The position numbers and the translations under genes are program-made. A stretch of 64,000 bases of DNA, taken from Strigamia acuminata (Eukaryota > Arthropoda > Chilopoda > Geophilomorpha > Linotaeniidae). Position 1 is the first letter of the stretch, and the number at the start of each line of letters is the position of its first letter. The notes under the pieces were generated by a model. It had not been told where the DNA came from, did not search any database, and was given only the letters and a program-made list of their open reading frames with translations. Shown piece after piece: positions 19,256 through 29,441 of this stretch. The stretch covers positions 10,781,060-10,845,059 of the forward strand of contig OX442314.1 in the NCBI GenBank assembly GCA_949358305.1, read 5' to 3'.

Positions 19256-21298
19256 TTAATCCAGATAAGTTTCTATTAAATCTGTTTTTTCTTCTTGACT
19301 ATAACCGCTCCTAACCAGCGGAAGACCGCGTTGTATCAAGTAATAAAAAGATATGCACCTCATGCAATAACTGATGTCTTGTGAATTGACAACAGAATAT
19401 TCCACAAATCTTGCCATTAAAAACTCATGATATGCCAAGTTGGAATCTGCGCACAAACTGTAAGCGAGGCAAAAGCAAAATTCCTTGAACACAACCATTT
19501 CATTTTCCAGTAAAGAATTTCTTTGAGTGACACAAATAAGTTCCAAAAAATCGCTATCCAGCTTTCCAGCTTCACACGTATCGATAATTTCAGATATTTT
19601 GTAAAAACTAATCAGCACCGGATCTTGAAGGTCTCCAGCTCCCTGCACCTGTTTTTTAATAAAGTCAAATACAATTTTGTTGGTCTCAAAATTCTCAAAC
19701 CCCCGCCCAAAAAAACTCGCCAGTCGACACAAACTTTCTTCTAATTCGGATGCAACCGCCTCACTCATTTCTTCGGATGCAATTTCGGGAAGCCAGTTTC
19801 GAAATGCAGCGACATTTTTGCATTCCACTGTTTCGCTGGTGAAGTGATGAATGAGAACCGATTTCTTAATCCTGCTTATATCACTCGAATTCGAGAAAGA
19901 AAAATTCAAAAATCTATCAAGTTTCGTCCACTTGTTCGCTCTTATTTCGTTGTGAAGCAACGTGCGACAGATCTCGTTCGCTAAGTAGGAACAATGCTCT
20001 TTAAAAGTTGTCATTTCACTCTCAGTCGTGATGTATTTATTTGCAATCGACTCCAAAAAATCCCAATGGAAATCATACGTTTTTTTAAAAAGTAAGTGAG
20101 CAACACATCTGTCCAAAATAATTCTTCTCTTTTTGATGTCCGTATCGTTAAGCAATAATAAATGGAAATTATCATAATCTTGCATCTCGCAAAGCATGTA
20201 GTGCACGAACGAATATTCAATCTCGTAACAACAATTCCTCATTTCCTCGGGAGCATTTCTCCAAAAACGAATCAAACAGTCCTTGACTTTGTCTCCTTTG
20301 GACCAAGAACGAACAGACTTGCTCATCACCTCATAGAAATCGTCAGCCGACGCCATCAGGTTTAGAACCCGGCTCGACTTGGGCGTGAACGAATGCGTGT
20401 GCAGAAAATGTATCAGTACGGGTGCGACAGGTTTCAATCCGAATTCCGAAGACAAAATGGTCCTCATTTGATGCTCGTCCATCTCACCAAGTAGAAAGTT
20501 CATGATGCCAGTCTCGAATGTGCAGTAACAATCTTTATCGTGCGTGTCATCGTCGAAGTGTGAAAGCAAGTCTTCCAATTTACTTTTTGGCCGGATTAGC
20601 AGCTTGATGATCGCATTTCTTTCGTACAGTGTCATGAGTGACCAGAAATACTCAACGCCACATTGGTTTGCGTGGTCTAAGGACAGGAAAAACATTTTGA
20701 CTTTCTTGTTGAAAGGAATCTTTGAAGAGTCGGTTTTAATCGTCATCCTTTTCCAATATTTGTACATAATAGTTTTTAAGTCTGAGTCCTTTTGTTTGTC
20801 GAACATCTTTCTCAAAATGTTGCCACATTCGTTCGAAATGTCTTCCACGACGTCTGCGACGCAACAGACGACGGCGAGGCAGAATCTGGATTCGAACGTC
20901 AATTCTTCTAACTCTGAGAGAACTCTTACTGTTTTGGTCATGTCTAGTTGTCCATATATTGACCATTTCGTGCATTGGATAATGGTTTTCGCTATTTGTC
21001 CATCGGGAAAGCTTTGGCCAATAAAAACGTGGGAAAATAAGAAATTAAGCACATCCCACAACTGGCGTCCGACGTGCTTCGCCAAAGACTTGAACAATAA
21101 TTTTAACTCGTTCGGAATATGAAATTCATCCACTAGTTTGGAAACTGCTTCCTCACCTTCTGACCATCGCCTTCGACGACTGATTGGAGTAGTTTTCTTG
21201 CTATTAATCTGAATATTGAAATTATATTTCCATAGTAAAACCGAAGTTTTTACTAATGTGATGTGTTTTAGACTCGGCAAGTCCAAAATGGACTTCAT
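19256..21298 (-). CDS. Array gene 1 (subtype A): unrecognised helical protein, 680 aa
   Basis: I do not recognise this family. The start is the ATG giving MKSILDLPSLKHI, shared by all copies; an in-frame ATG 54 nt upstream is not conserved. The single-exon protein is predicted mostly helical, with no signal peptide or membrane segment, so it is probably intracellular. A basic patch (SRRRRWSEGEE) lies near residue 35 and a Cys-rich helix (RFCLAVVCCVADV) near 130. Two related modules are visible: about 408-485 (DFLESIANKY...SEMTTFK) and about 582-660 (DFLELICVTQ...NEMVVFK). Each ends in an RFL/RFV helix and an S-x-DIS motif. It ends GYSQEEKTDLIETYLD. A Gypsy element sits about 60 bp past its stop. 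Confidence 0.82.
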   Translation of the reverse strand: MKSILDLPSLKHITLVKTSVLLWKYNFNIQINSKKTTPISRRRRWSEGEEAVSKLVDEFHIPNELKLLFKSLAKHVGRQLWDVLNFLFSHVFIGQSFPDGQIAKTIIQCTKWSIYGQLDMTKTVRVLSELEELTFESRFCLAVVCCVADVVEDISNECGNILRKMFDKQKDSDLKTIMYKYWKRMTIKTDSSKIPFNKKVKMFFLSLDHANQCGVEYFWSLMTLYERNAIIKLLIRPKSKLEDLLSHFDDDTHDKDCYCTFETGIMNFLLGEMDEHQMRTILSSEFGLKPVAPVLIHFLHTHSFTPKSSRVLNLMASADDFYEVMSKSVRSWSKGDKVKDCLIRFWRNAPEEMRNCCYEIEYSFVHYMLCEMQDYDNFHLLLLNDTDIKKRRIILDRCVAHLLFKKTYDFHWDFLESIANKYITTESEMTTFKEHCSYLANEICRTLLHNEIRANKWTKLDRFLNFSFSNSSDISRIKKSVLIHHFTSETVECKNVAAFRNWLPEIASEEMSEAVASELEESLCRLASFFGRGFENFETNKIVFDFIKKQVQGAGDLQDPVLISFYKISEIIDTCEAGKLDSDFLELICVTQRNSLLENEMVVFKEFCFCLAYSLCADSNLAYHEFLMARFVEYSVVNSQDISYCMRCISFYYLIQRGLPLVRSGYSQEEKTDLIETYLD

Positions 21299-21358
21299 GA
21301 TTTGAAATTGAAAAAAAAAGTGTTGTTGAATTGGAAAAATAAAAATGTTCATTATTAC

Positions 21359-21447
21359 TTTACAATAATAGTCTTGCCTGCTTTATTTAACATAACTCAT
21401 TATCGCACATATTCTTGCCACTCTATTTAGGCGTGAGTAGTGCATCT
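21359..21447 (-). promoter_or_regulatory. Conserved upstream block of array gene 1
   Basis: This block, from TTTACAATAATAG to GTGAGTAGTGCATC, recurs upstream of every array gene about 60-150 bp before the start codon, so it is a candidate promoter. This copy lacks the 18-20 bp segment containing TGACGTTT that genes 2, 6 and 7 carry. An LTR fragment directly adjoins its far end. Confidence 0.4.
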
Positions 21448-21619
21448 TGTGACGGTTGTAAAACCGTGAAGTTCGAAAGTTCCCGACAGATGACGCTGTT
21501 CAAATGAACGTGCGTAGTTTAAATACATAACCAAAGTTGTAGTGATTATTATGACTAAACGGATAAATATAAGTTATTTATTAACCTGAATAAAGTATTA
21601 TTTAGTATATTATTGATTA
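21448..21619 (+). repeat. Truncated Gypsy-family LTR fragment (unit 1)
   Basis: It starts TGTGACGG and follows the first 170 bp of the related LTR at 42508, with shared AGATGACGCTGTT-like, AAATATAAGTTATTTATT and AATAAAGTATTATTT stretches. It then breaks off inside paralogue sequence. The same fragment and break occur at 28902 and 37009, so it predates the array duplications. Confidence 0.75.
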
Positions 21620-21988
21620 GTTTTGGTCATGTCTAACTGTCCGAGTATTGTCCATTGTATGCATTGGATGAGTTGACGAATGTTACGTCGTGGAATTTGA
21701 TGTCGTTAAAAACTTGGGGAACTAAGAATTTCAGCAAATCCCACAATTGCTTTCCGACATGCCAAATTAACAATTCCAACATTGGTTTCAAAACGTTTGG
21801 AATGACTAAAGCTTTCACTGGTTCGCATATTGTTTCTTGGGTGTGTAACCATCGCTTCTTACAGTACGACTGTTTGTAGTCACTTCCTTGCAGTTAATAT
21901 GATTAATGAAATAGTATTTCCACAGCAAAACTGAAGTTCTTGCTAGTGAAATGTGTTGTAGTCTCGGCAAGTCAAAAATGGTTCTCAT
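21620..21988 (-). pseudogene. N-terminal fragment of an old array paralogue (unit 1)
   Basis: The minus strand encodes about 120 codons matching the family N-terminus (MRTIFDLPRLQ, SVLLWKYY, then the KHVG-like QLWDLLKFL block up to the MTKT motif), with frame damage near 21865. It is then cut by the LTR fragment. It is clearly more diverged than the full genes. Sister copies lie at 29074-29441 and 37181-37533. Confidence 0.8.
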
Positions 21989-22029
21989 GCTTTGGAATTT
22001 CCAACCAAGCAGTTATACAATGTGTTATA

Positions 22030-22792
22030 CAGGGTGTTCTAAAAGTCTGGTCCCCTCCAAATATTTCTTGAGCAATTGCATCTAGGCCAACTTTGATGAA
22101 GCGATCGTATAGGAAGTTGGGTGAATGCAACCCAATGATGTCATCAAATTTGACCTTAAAGGCCATTTTCAAGGTCATTCACTTGCTAACTTTTAAACCG
22201 TTCAAGATACAGCAAAATTTCCAATTACAAAGTTGTAGAGCACCATCAAATTAGTACCATCCAACTTATCTTAGTCATCTTATGTTTAATGTTTACTTTT
22301 TAAAAAGGAAACAAATCAGAAAAAAAATCAGCAAAATGGAATTTTTTATTCTTGTGAAAAAAAAATTATTTAGGCATTAAAAAACGGAGTGATTTTTCTA
22401 GTCTACTTGCATGATAATGCACATTTGAATACATTTATTTAAGAAATTCAGTACTTTTGCAGTAGAAATTTAATTTTTGCCACATTGGCAGGCTTTATTT
22501 CAGCTAATTTGTTTTCATTTTAAAATGAAAACATTTAACTTAAAATGACTAAGATGAGTTGAATAGTACTAATTTGATGGTGCTCTACAACTTTTTAGTT
22601 GACTTTTTTGCTCTAACCTGATTGGTTTAAGAGTTAGCAAATGAATGACCTTGAAAATGGCCTTAAAGGTCAAATTTGATGACATCATTGGATTGCTCTC
22701 GCCCAACTTCCTATACGATCGCTTCATCAAAGTTGGCCTAGATGCAATTGCTCAGGAAATATTTGAGGAGATCAGACTTTTGACTCACCCTG
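22030..22792. mobile_element. Mariner-like MITE with long inverted repeats (copy 1)
   Basis: This 763-bp element begins CAGGGTG and ends CACCCTG, with TA duplicated on both sides (22028-22029, 22793-22794), as for Tc1/mariner elements. The terminal inverted repeats extend roughly 250 bp, ending near the AACTTATCTTAGTCATCTTA segment. It encodes no transposase; open frames in the repeats are not genes. Relatives are at 38041-38803 and 49099-50323. Confidence 0.88.
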
Positions 22793-22902
22793 TATATGCC
22801 GTTCGACAACTTTGTCGAGCTATCGACTTCATAAACCCTGAGAGATTAAAAATTAAAAATTTAAATTTAATTAAAAATAACTTGTATTACTTTCTTACTT
22901 GT

Positions 22903-23055
22903 GATTTACCCGCATGCCCTATTGTATATACTCGCCATTTTGCCACGTTTTACGAAAGCTGTGAGATTTTCTATTGCGCGCATTACGGCGCAAAAGCCAA
23001 TAAGATAGAGTTGCAATTGCTCAAGCCGCCATCTTTTATAGAAGGAGAAAGTTAA
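22903..23055 (+). pseudogene. MPEG1 C-terminal exon remnant (unit 1)
   Basis: About 50 codons (DLPACPIVYTRHFATFYESC onward, ending FIEGES and TAA) match the Cys-rich membrane-proximal part of MPEG1/perforin-2, an immune pore-forming protein. The MACPF domain and transmembrane tail are not present. The upstream sequence is AT-rich and does not join to the longer exon seen at 33233 and 46824. An AATAAA-containing 3' flank follows. Family recognition is from motif memory and needs a search. Confidence 0.6.
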
Positions 23056-23200
23056 AGTTGTCCGTAAAGTTTTGCCGAAAAAGTAGCAAGTGTTTGTTGT
23101 AAATCTATGTATTTGATGTAATTTGGTGTACAAAACTGAATAAATTAAAAATGTGATCGGGTAAAATGTGGTTTATTTTGTTTGCTTAGTCGATTGTCTT

Positions 23201-23366
23201 TCATTTTACACTTGGGAGAGATCGGTGCCACCAATCGTCGCTATCCTCACAATCGGCCAAAAATTCATTATCACGTTTTAAGCATTTAAATTTACTACTT
23301 TGGTGCATGGAGAAATTGTGTTTACAACGGTTTGCTTCCCTGTATGGTACATTACACCTAAAATAC
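23201..23366 (-). pseudogene. Conserved coding remnant X, Cys-containing (unit 1)
   Basis: The minus strand is open for about 55 codons ending at TGA (23201-23203). It includes CKHNFSMHQSSKFKCLK and DCEDSDDWWH. Copies at 29873 and 39165 keep the frame, and the 29873 copy reads FKCLKCDKEF, which resembles the start of a zinc finger. The remainder of the gene is not found. I do not recognise it further. Confidence 0.45.
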
Positions 23367-23466
23367 CCTGTTATTTTATTCCCCTGTATTTTATTTCCAA
23401 TTTTTTGTTAATTTGCTGGAATTAAGTTATTGGACACACATCACTTTTATTAAATTTTACGTTACA

Positions 23467-25659
23467 TTATGGACACAAATCCAGATAAGTTTCCATAAAA
23501 TCTGTTATTTCTTCTTGACTATAACCGCACGACATCAGCAGCGTATTGAGTAGATTTTGGTCACAACTGTCTTCCATCAAGTAATAAAAAGGTAAACACC
23601 TCATGCAATAACTAACGTCTTGTGAATTGACAAAAGAATAATTCACAAATCTTTCCATTACCATCTTATGGTCGCACACGTCAGAGTCTGCGCCCACATT
23701 GTAAGCGAGACAACAGCAAAATTCCTTGAACACAACCCTTTCATTGTCCGGTAAAGTATTTCTTCGAGTGACACAAATAAGTTCCAAAAAATCGCTATCC
23801 AGCTTTCCAGCTTCACACGCATCGATAATTTCAGATATTTTATAAAAACTAATCAGCAAAGGTTTTTGAAGGTCTCCAACGTTGTTCCACAGTAATGCAC
23901 TGGAGCACCATAAACCCGATAACCACCCAAAATAACGCGCCAGTGTAGATAAACTTTCTTTTAAATCGGACGCAACCGCATCACTCATTCCTTCGGATGT
24001 AATTTCGGGAAGCCAGAATCGAAATATATCGATCAAATTCGAATCCGGTGTTCTGGTTGTGAAGTGGTGAATGAGAACCGATTTCTTAAGCCTGCTCATT
24101 TCACTCGCATTCGAGAAACAAAAACTCAAAAATCTATTAACTTTCGTCCACTTGTTCGCTCTAATTTCGTTGTAAAGCACCGATTTCTTAAGCCTGCGCA
24201 TTTCACGCGCTTTCGAGGAATAAAAACTCAAAAATATTTCTGAGCTTTTCTTTCTCAAAACTTGATCGTCTAATCGATCTCGTTTCGTCCACTCGTACGC
24301 CCTAATTTCATTGTGAAGCAACCTGCGACAGATCTCGTTCGCCAGGTAGGAACAATGCAGTTTAAAAGTTGTCATTTCACTCGCAGTCGTGATGTATTTA
24401 TTTGCAATCGACTCCAGAAAATCCCAATGGAAATCATACGTTTCCGTAAAAAGTAAGTGAGCAACACACCTGCTCAAAATCATTCTTTTTTTTTTAATGT
24501 CCGTATCGTTAAGCAATAATAAATGGAAATTATCGAAATCTTGCAGCTCGCAAAGCATATAGTGAACGAACGAATATTTAAGCTCGTAACGACAATTCCT
24601 CATTTCCTCGGGAGCATTTCTCCAAAAACGAATCAAACACTTCTTGACTCTGTCTCGTTTGGACCAAGAACAAACAGACTTGCTCACCACGCCATAGAAG
24701 TCGTCAGCCGACGCCATCAGGTTTAGAACCCGGCTCGACTTGGGCGTGAACGAGTCCGTGTGCATAAAATGTATCAGTACGGGCGCGACAGGTCTCAATC
24801 CGAATTCCGAAAACAAAATGGCTCTCATTTGATGCTCGTCCATCTCACCAAGTACAAAGTTCATTATGCCCGTCTCGAACGTGCAGTAACAATCTTCGTC
24901 GTGTGGGTCATCGTAGAAGTGTGAAATCAAGTCTTCCAATTTACTTTTTTGCCGGATTAGCAGCTTGATGATCGCATTTCTTTCGTACGGTGTCATGAGT
25001 GACCAGAAATACTCAACGCCACATGGGTTTGCTAGATCTATGGAGAGGGAAAACATTTTGACTTTCATGTTGAAAGGAATCTTCGAAGAGTCAGTTTTAA
25101 TCGTCATCCTTTTCCAATATTTGTACATAATAGTTTTTAAGTTTGAGTCCTTTTGTTTGTCGAACAACCTTTTCAAAATGTTGCCACATTCGTTCGAAAT
25201 ATCTTCCACGACGTCTGCGATGCAACAGACGACGGCGAGGCAGAATCTGGATTCGAACGTCCATTCTTGTAACTCTGAAAGAACTCTTGCCGTTTTGGTC
25301 ATGTCTAGTTGTCCGTATATTGACCATTTCGAGCATTGGATGATTGTTTTCGCTAATTGCAAATCGAGACAGCTTTGGCCAATAAAAATGTGTGAGCATA
25401 AGAATTTAAGCAAATCCTTCAACTGGCATCCGACGTGCTTCACCAAAGACCTCAACATCAATTTTAACTCGTTCGGAATATCAAACTCATCCACTAGTTC
25501 AAAAATTGCCCACTCAGCTTGTGACCATCGCTTTCGACGACTCTCTGCAGTGTTTTTCTTGCTGTTAATTTGAATATTGTAATTATATTTCCATAGTAAA
25601 ATCGAAGTTTCTACTATCGTGATGTGTTTTAGACTCGGCAAGTCCAAAATGGACTTCAT
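23467..25659 (-). CDS. Array gene 2 (subtype B): unrecognised helical protein, 730 aa
   Basis: This is an intact paralogue of gene 1 with the same MKSILDLPSLKHI start and single exon. It is longer because of a partial tandem duplication of the module centre: NEIRAYEWTK with a KKSVL helix, followed at once by NEIRANKWTK with another KKSVL. This is the mark of subtype B. After the module, the C-terminal third differs from subtype A (YFGWLSGLWCSSALLWNN in place of FFGRGFENFETN). It ends GYSQEEITDFMETYLDLCP. No signal peptide, membrane segment or catalytic motif is visible. The open frame and conservation suggest function, but the role is unknown. Confidence 0.82.
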   Translation of the reverse strand: MKSILDLPSLKHITIVETSILLWKYNYNIQINSKKNTAESRRKRWSQAEWAIFELVDEFDIPNELKLMLRSLVKHVGCQLKDLLKFLCSHIFIGQSCLDLQLAKTIIQCSKWSIYGQLDMTKTARVLSELQEWTFESRFCLAVVCCIADVVEDISNECGNILKRLFDKQKDSNLKTIMYKYWKRMTIKTDSSKIPFNMKVKMFSLSIDLANPCGVEYFWSLMTPYERNAIIKLLIRQKSKLEDLISHFYDDPHDEDCYCTFETGIMNFVLGEMDEHQMRAILFSEFGLRPVAPVLIHFMHTDSFTPKSSRVLNLMASADDFYGVVSKSVCSWSKRDRVKKCLIRFWRNAPEEMRNCRYELKYSFVHYMLCELQDFDNFHLLLLNDTDIKKKRMILSRCVAHLLFTETYDFHWDFLESIANKYITTASEMTTFKLHCSYLANEICRRLLHNEIRAYEWTKRDRLDDQVLRKKSSEIFLSFYSSKAREMRRLKKSVLYNEIRANKWTKVNRFLSFCFSNASEMSRLKKSVLIHHFTTRTPDSNLIDIFRFWLPEITSEGMSDAVASDLKESLSTLARYFGWLSGLWCSSALLWNNVGDLQKPLLISFYKISEIIDACEAGKLDSDFLELICVTRRNTLPDNERVVFKEFCCCLAYNVGADSDVCDHKMVMERFVNYSFVNSQDVSYCMRCLPFYYLMEDSCDQNLLNTLLMSCGYSQEEITDFMETYLDLCP

Positions 25660-25720
25660 GGCTTGAAATTTAAAAAAGAATGTGTTGTTGAATTGTAAAA
25701 ATAAAAATATTCATTATTGC

Positions 25721-25827
25721 TTTACAATAATAACCTTGTCTGCTTTAAACGTCACAATTGTAAATTTCACATAACTCACTATTGCGCATATTCTTGCCAC
25801 TCTAGCTAGGCGTGAGTAATGCATCTG
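25721..25827 (-). promoter_or_regulatory. Conserved upstream block of array gene 2
   Basis: This is the same block as upstream of gene 1. It carries the extra segment whose minus strand reads ACAATTGTGACGTTT, with a CRE-like TGACG. Part of it is repeated at 26211 by the 477-bp tandem duplication. Confidence 0.4.
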
Positions 25828-26687
25828 AACTCTGCTTTTCCGTATATTTGTAATTGATAACAATTGTGGATAATAATTGAGCCTATTGTCGTTATTTTTT
25901 GTATCAACTGGTTAAAATCACGAATGACAACAGATGTAAAGAAATTAAAGTCGGTTTTTAATGCTCCTGGTGCTAACGCAAGTAAAACTATATTTGTAAT
26001 TTGCATTACACGCTTCTGCACTGGTGCTAACTCAAAAAATGAACTCAGGGATCCGCCACCTGGTGATGTCGAAGCAAACTGAAGCTACCGGTAGTTGATT
26101 GCATTTTATTGACATAAAACATTTTATTATTCGTCTTACCAAATCGATTACGGAATTCATTTTTTTAAAATTAAATTTGTGTATGGAATATAAATAAAAT
26201 AAAATAAATACCTTGTCTGCTTTAAACGTCACAATTGTAAATTTCACATAACTCACTATTGCGCATATTCTTGCCACTCTAGCTAGGCGTGAGTAATGCA
26301 TCTGAACTCTGCTTTTCCGTATATTTGTAATTGATAACAATTGTGGATAATAATTGAGCCTATTGTCGTTATTTTTTGTATCAACTGGTTAAAATCACGA
26401 ATGACAACAGATGTAAAGAAATTAAAGTCGGTTTTTAATGCTCCTGGTGCTAACGCAAGTAAAACTATATTTGTAATTTGCATTACACGCTTCTGCACTG
26501 GTGCTAACTCAAAAAATGAACTCAGGGATCCGCCACCTGGTGATGTCGAAGCAAACTGAAGCTACCGGTAGTTGATTGCATTTTATTGACATAAAACATT
26601 TTATTATTCGTCTTACCAAATCGATTACGGAATTCATTTTTTTAAAATTAAATTTGTGTATGGAATATAAATAAAATAAAATAAATA
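25734..26687. repeat. Tandem duplication, 2 x 477 bp
   Basis: 25734-26210 recurs as 26211-26687 without visible change. Each copy contains part of the gene 2 upstream block and a 71-codon minus-strand frame (25806-26021, 26283-26498; MQKRVMQITNIVLLALAPGA). Related frames lie at 32512-32724 and, broken, near 46100-46330. Both strands are open in this block and no family is recognised, so its coding status is unresolved. Confidence 0.85.
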
Positions 26688-26857
26688 AAATATATTAACC
26701 GATTCCTTTTTTATATTTCCACCGATATCGTTAAATATCGTTTTTTCGTTAAATTTTCCGTTACATTGGCCACAATAATAATCCAGTGTGGTAGCGAATT
26801 TCAAGAATTAATGCTAAAAAGTTGAAGCACAACTTCAAACTACACAAATACACATTT
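26688..26857. other. 3' flank of array gene 3 with intact Gypsy target site
   Basis: An AT-rich flank contains GTGGTAGCGAATTTCAAG (from 26789), the uninterrupted form of the site into which the Gypsy element inserted beside gene 1. A CCACCGATATCG motif lies near 26719. Confidence 0.6.
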
Positions 26858-28757
26858 TTACTCCAGATAAGTTTCCATAAAATCTGTTATTTCTTCTTGA
26901 CTATAAGTATGACCGCACGACATCAGCGGCATATTGTGTAGCTTTAGGTCAAAACCCTTTTGTATCAAGCAATAAAAAGGTAAGCACCTCAAGCAATAAC
27001 TGATGTCTTGTGAATTGGCAACAGAATATTCCACAAATTTTTCCATTACAGACACATGAGTGTACACGTCATGCAGAGTCTGCGCACAAACTGTAAGCGA
27101 AACAACAACAAAATTCCTTGAACACAACCATTTCATTCTCCAGTAAAGAATTTCTTCGAGTGACACAAAGAACTTCCAAAAAATCGCTATCCAGCTTTCC
27201 AAGTTCACACGTGTCGTTAATTTCAGATATTTTGTAAAAACTAATCAGCACCGGATCTTGATGGTCTCCAGGTCCGTTCAAATGTTCGTCAATAAAGTCA
27301 AATACAACTCTGTTGGTCCAAAAATTTTCAAACTCCCGCCCAAAAAGAGTCGCCAGTCTACACAAACTTTCTTCTAATTCGGATGCAACCGCCTCACTCA
27401 TTCCTTCGGATGCAATTTCGGGAAGCCAGTTTCGAAATGTAGCGACATTTTTACATTCCACTGTTTCGCTGGTGAAGTGTTGAATGAGAACCGATTTCTT
27501 AAGCCTGCTCATATCACTCGCATTTGAGAAAGAAAAACTCAAAAATCTATTAACTTTCGTCCATTTGTTAGCACTTATTTCGTTGTGAAGCAACCTGCGA
27601 CAGATCTCGTTCGCTAAGTAGGAACAATGCACTTTAACCTGATCGCGTCGGGTGACGACTTCCATGACGTGATGAGCAAGTCTGTTCAACGTTCTTGGTC
27701 CAAACGAGACAGAGTCAAGGTGTGTTTGATTTGTTTTTGGAGAAATGCTCCTGAGGAAATGAGGAATTGTCGTTACGAGCTTAAATATTCGTTCGTTCAC
27801 TACATGCTTTGCGAGATGCAAGATTTTGATAATTTCCATTTATTATTGCTTAACGATACGGACATTAAAAAAAGAAGAATGATTTTGAACAGATGTGTTG
27901 CTCATTTACTTTTTCAAAAAATGTATTATTTCCATTGGGATTTTCTGGAGTCGATTGCAAATAAATACATCAGGACTGAGAGTGAAATGACAACTTTTAA
28001 CAATCTTTGTCGTGCGTGTCATCGTCGAAGTGTGAAATCAAGTCTTCCAATTTACTTTCTCGCGGATTAGCAGCTTGATGATCGCATTTCTTTCGTACGG
28101 TGTCATGAGCGACCAAAAATACTCAACGCCACATGGGTTTGCTAGGTCGATCGACAGGGAAAACATTTTGACTTTCATGTTGAAAGGAATCTTCGAAGAG
28201 TCAGTTTTAATCGTCATTCTTTTCCAATATTTGTACATGATAGTTTTTAAGTCTGAGTCCTTTTGTTTGTCGAACATCTTTCTCAAATTGTTGCCACATT
28301 CGTTCGAAATATCTTCCACGACATCTGCGACGCAGCAGACGACGGCGAGGCAGTATCTGGATTCGAACGTCCATTCTTGTAACTCTGAAAGAACTCTTGC
28401 TGTTTTGGTCATGTCTAGTTGTCCATATATTGACCATTTCGTGCGTTGGATAATGCTTTTCGCTAATTGTCCATCGCCAATAAAAACGTGGGAAAATAAG
28501 AAATTAGGCAAATCCCTCAACTGGCATCCGACGTGTTTCACCAAAGACCTCAACATTAAATTTAACTCGTTCGAAATAAGAAATTCATCCACTAGTTTGG
28601 AAACTGCTTCCTCACCTTCTGACCATCGCCTTCGACGACTGTTTGGAGTGCTTTTCTTGCTATTAATTTGAATATTGTAATTATATTTCCATAGTAAAAC
28701 CGAAGTTTTTACTAAGGTGATGTGTTATAGACTCGGCATGTCCAAAATGGACTTCAT
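26858..28757 (-). pseudogene. Array gene 3: rearranged subtype A paralogue
   Basis: The family start is kept (ATG at 28755-28757) but codon 11 is TAA (AAA in the others). Near 28062 a single base is missing in the RQESKLEDL region. From 27638 to 28000 the sequence is inverted: the plus strand there encodes the middle of the protein (SWSKRDRVKVCLICFWRNAP to SEMTTFN). Roughly 55 codons beside the inversion are lost. A further frame change lies near 27070-27120, before the normal ending GHTYSQEEITDFMETYLE. The segments kept are otherwise close to genes 1 and 2. Open frames spanning the inversion junction on the minus strand are artefacts. Confidence 0.9.
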
Positions 28758-28901
28758 GACTTGAAATTGAGAAAAAAAGTGTTGTTGAATTGTAAAATTA
28801 AAAATGTTCATTATTACTTTACAATAATAGTTTTGCCTGTTTTATTCTGCACATGCCTGCACGTATTCTTGCCACTCTAGCTAGGCGTGAGTAGTGCATC
28901 T

Positions 28902-29073
28902 TGTGACGGTTGTAAAATCGTGAAGTTCTAAAGTTCACGACAGATGCCGCTGTTCAAATGAACGTGCGTAGTTTAAATACATAACCAGAGTTGTAGTGAT
29001 TATTATGACTAAACGGATAAATATAAGTTATTTGTTAACCTGAATAAAGTATCATTTGTTATAATATTGATTA
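28902..29073 (+). repeat. Truncated Gypsy-family LTR fragment (unit 3)
   Basis: Starts TGTGACGG and ends at the same break into paralogue sequence as the unit 1 fragment. Confidence 0.75.
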
Positions 29074-29441
29074 GTTTTGGTCATGTCTAACTGTCCGTGT
29101 ATTGTCCATTGCATGCATTGGATGACGGACTTCACAAATGTTACGTCGAGGAATTTGATGTCGTTGAAAACTTGGGGAACTAAGAATTTCAGCAAATCCC
29201 ACAGTTGGTTTCCGACATGCCAAACCAACAATTCCAACATTGGTTTCAAAACGTTCGGAATGACTAAAGCTTTCACTGGTTCACAAATTGTTTCTTGGGT
29301 GTGTAACCATCGCTTCTTACGACTGTTTGTAGTCACTTCCTTGCAATTAATATGATTGATGAAATAGTATTTCCACAGCAAAACTGAAGCTCTTGCTAGT
29401 GAAATATACTGTAGTCTCGGCAGGTCAAAAATGGTTCTCAT
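29074..29441 (-). pseudogene. N-terminal fragment of an old array paralogue (unit 3)
   Basis: About 120 codons beginning MRTIFDLPRLQYISLARASV are still open, then run into LTR sequence after the MTKT motif. It is the best preserved of the three fragments. Unlike units 1 and 5 there is no mariner-like MITE on its far side; instead a short unique segment (29477-29510) leads to the MPEG1 remnant. Confidence 0.8.

Noticed and set aside
20544-21122. Open frames of about 200 codons on the plus strand opposite the N-terminal half of every array gene (also 24965, 28075, 31684, 36158, 41327, 45255)
   Set aside because: They are mirror frames of well-supported minus-strand genes. Their conservation follows from the sense genes, and the translated sequences have no features of their own.
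19256-21352. Upstream ATG (21350-21352) as start of array gene 1
   Set aside because: The added 18 residues are not conserved in any other copy, whereas MKSILDLPSLKHI is shared by all intact genes.
22645-23055. 136-codon plus-strand frame starting in the mariner-like MITE
   Set aside because: Its first part is terminal inverted repeat sequence and intron-like DNA; only the last 50 codons match MPEG1.
27069-27839. 256-codon minus-strand frame across array gene 3
   Set aside because: It joins the true C-terminal part to the mirror strand of the inverted segment, so it is an artefact of the rearrangement.
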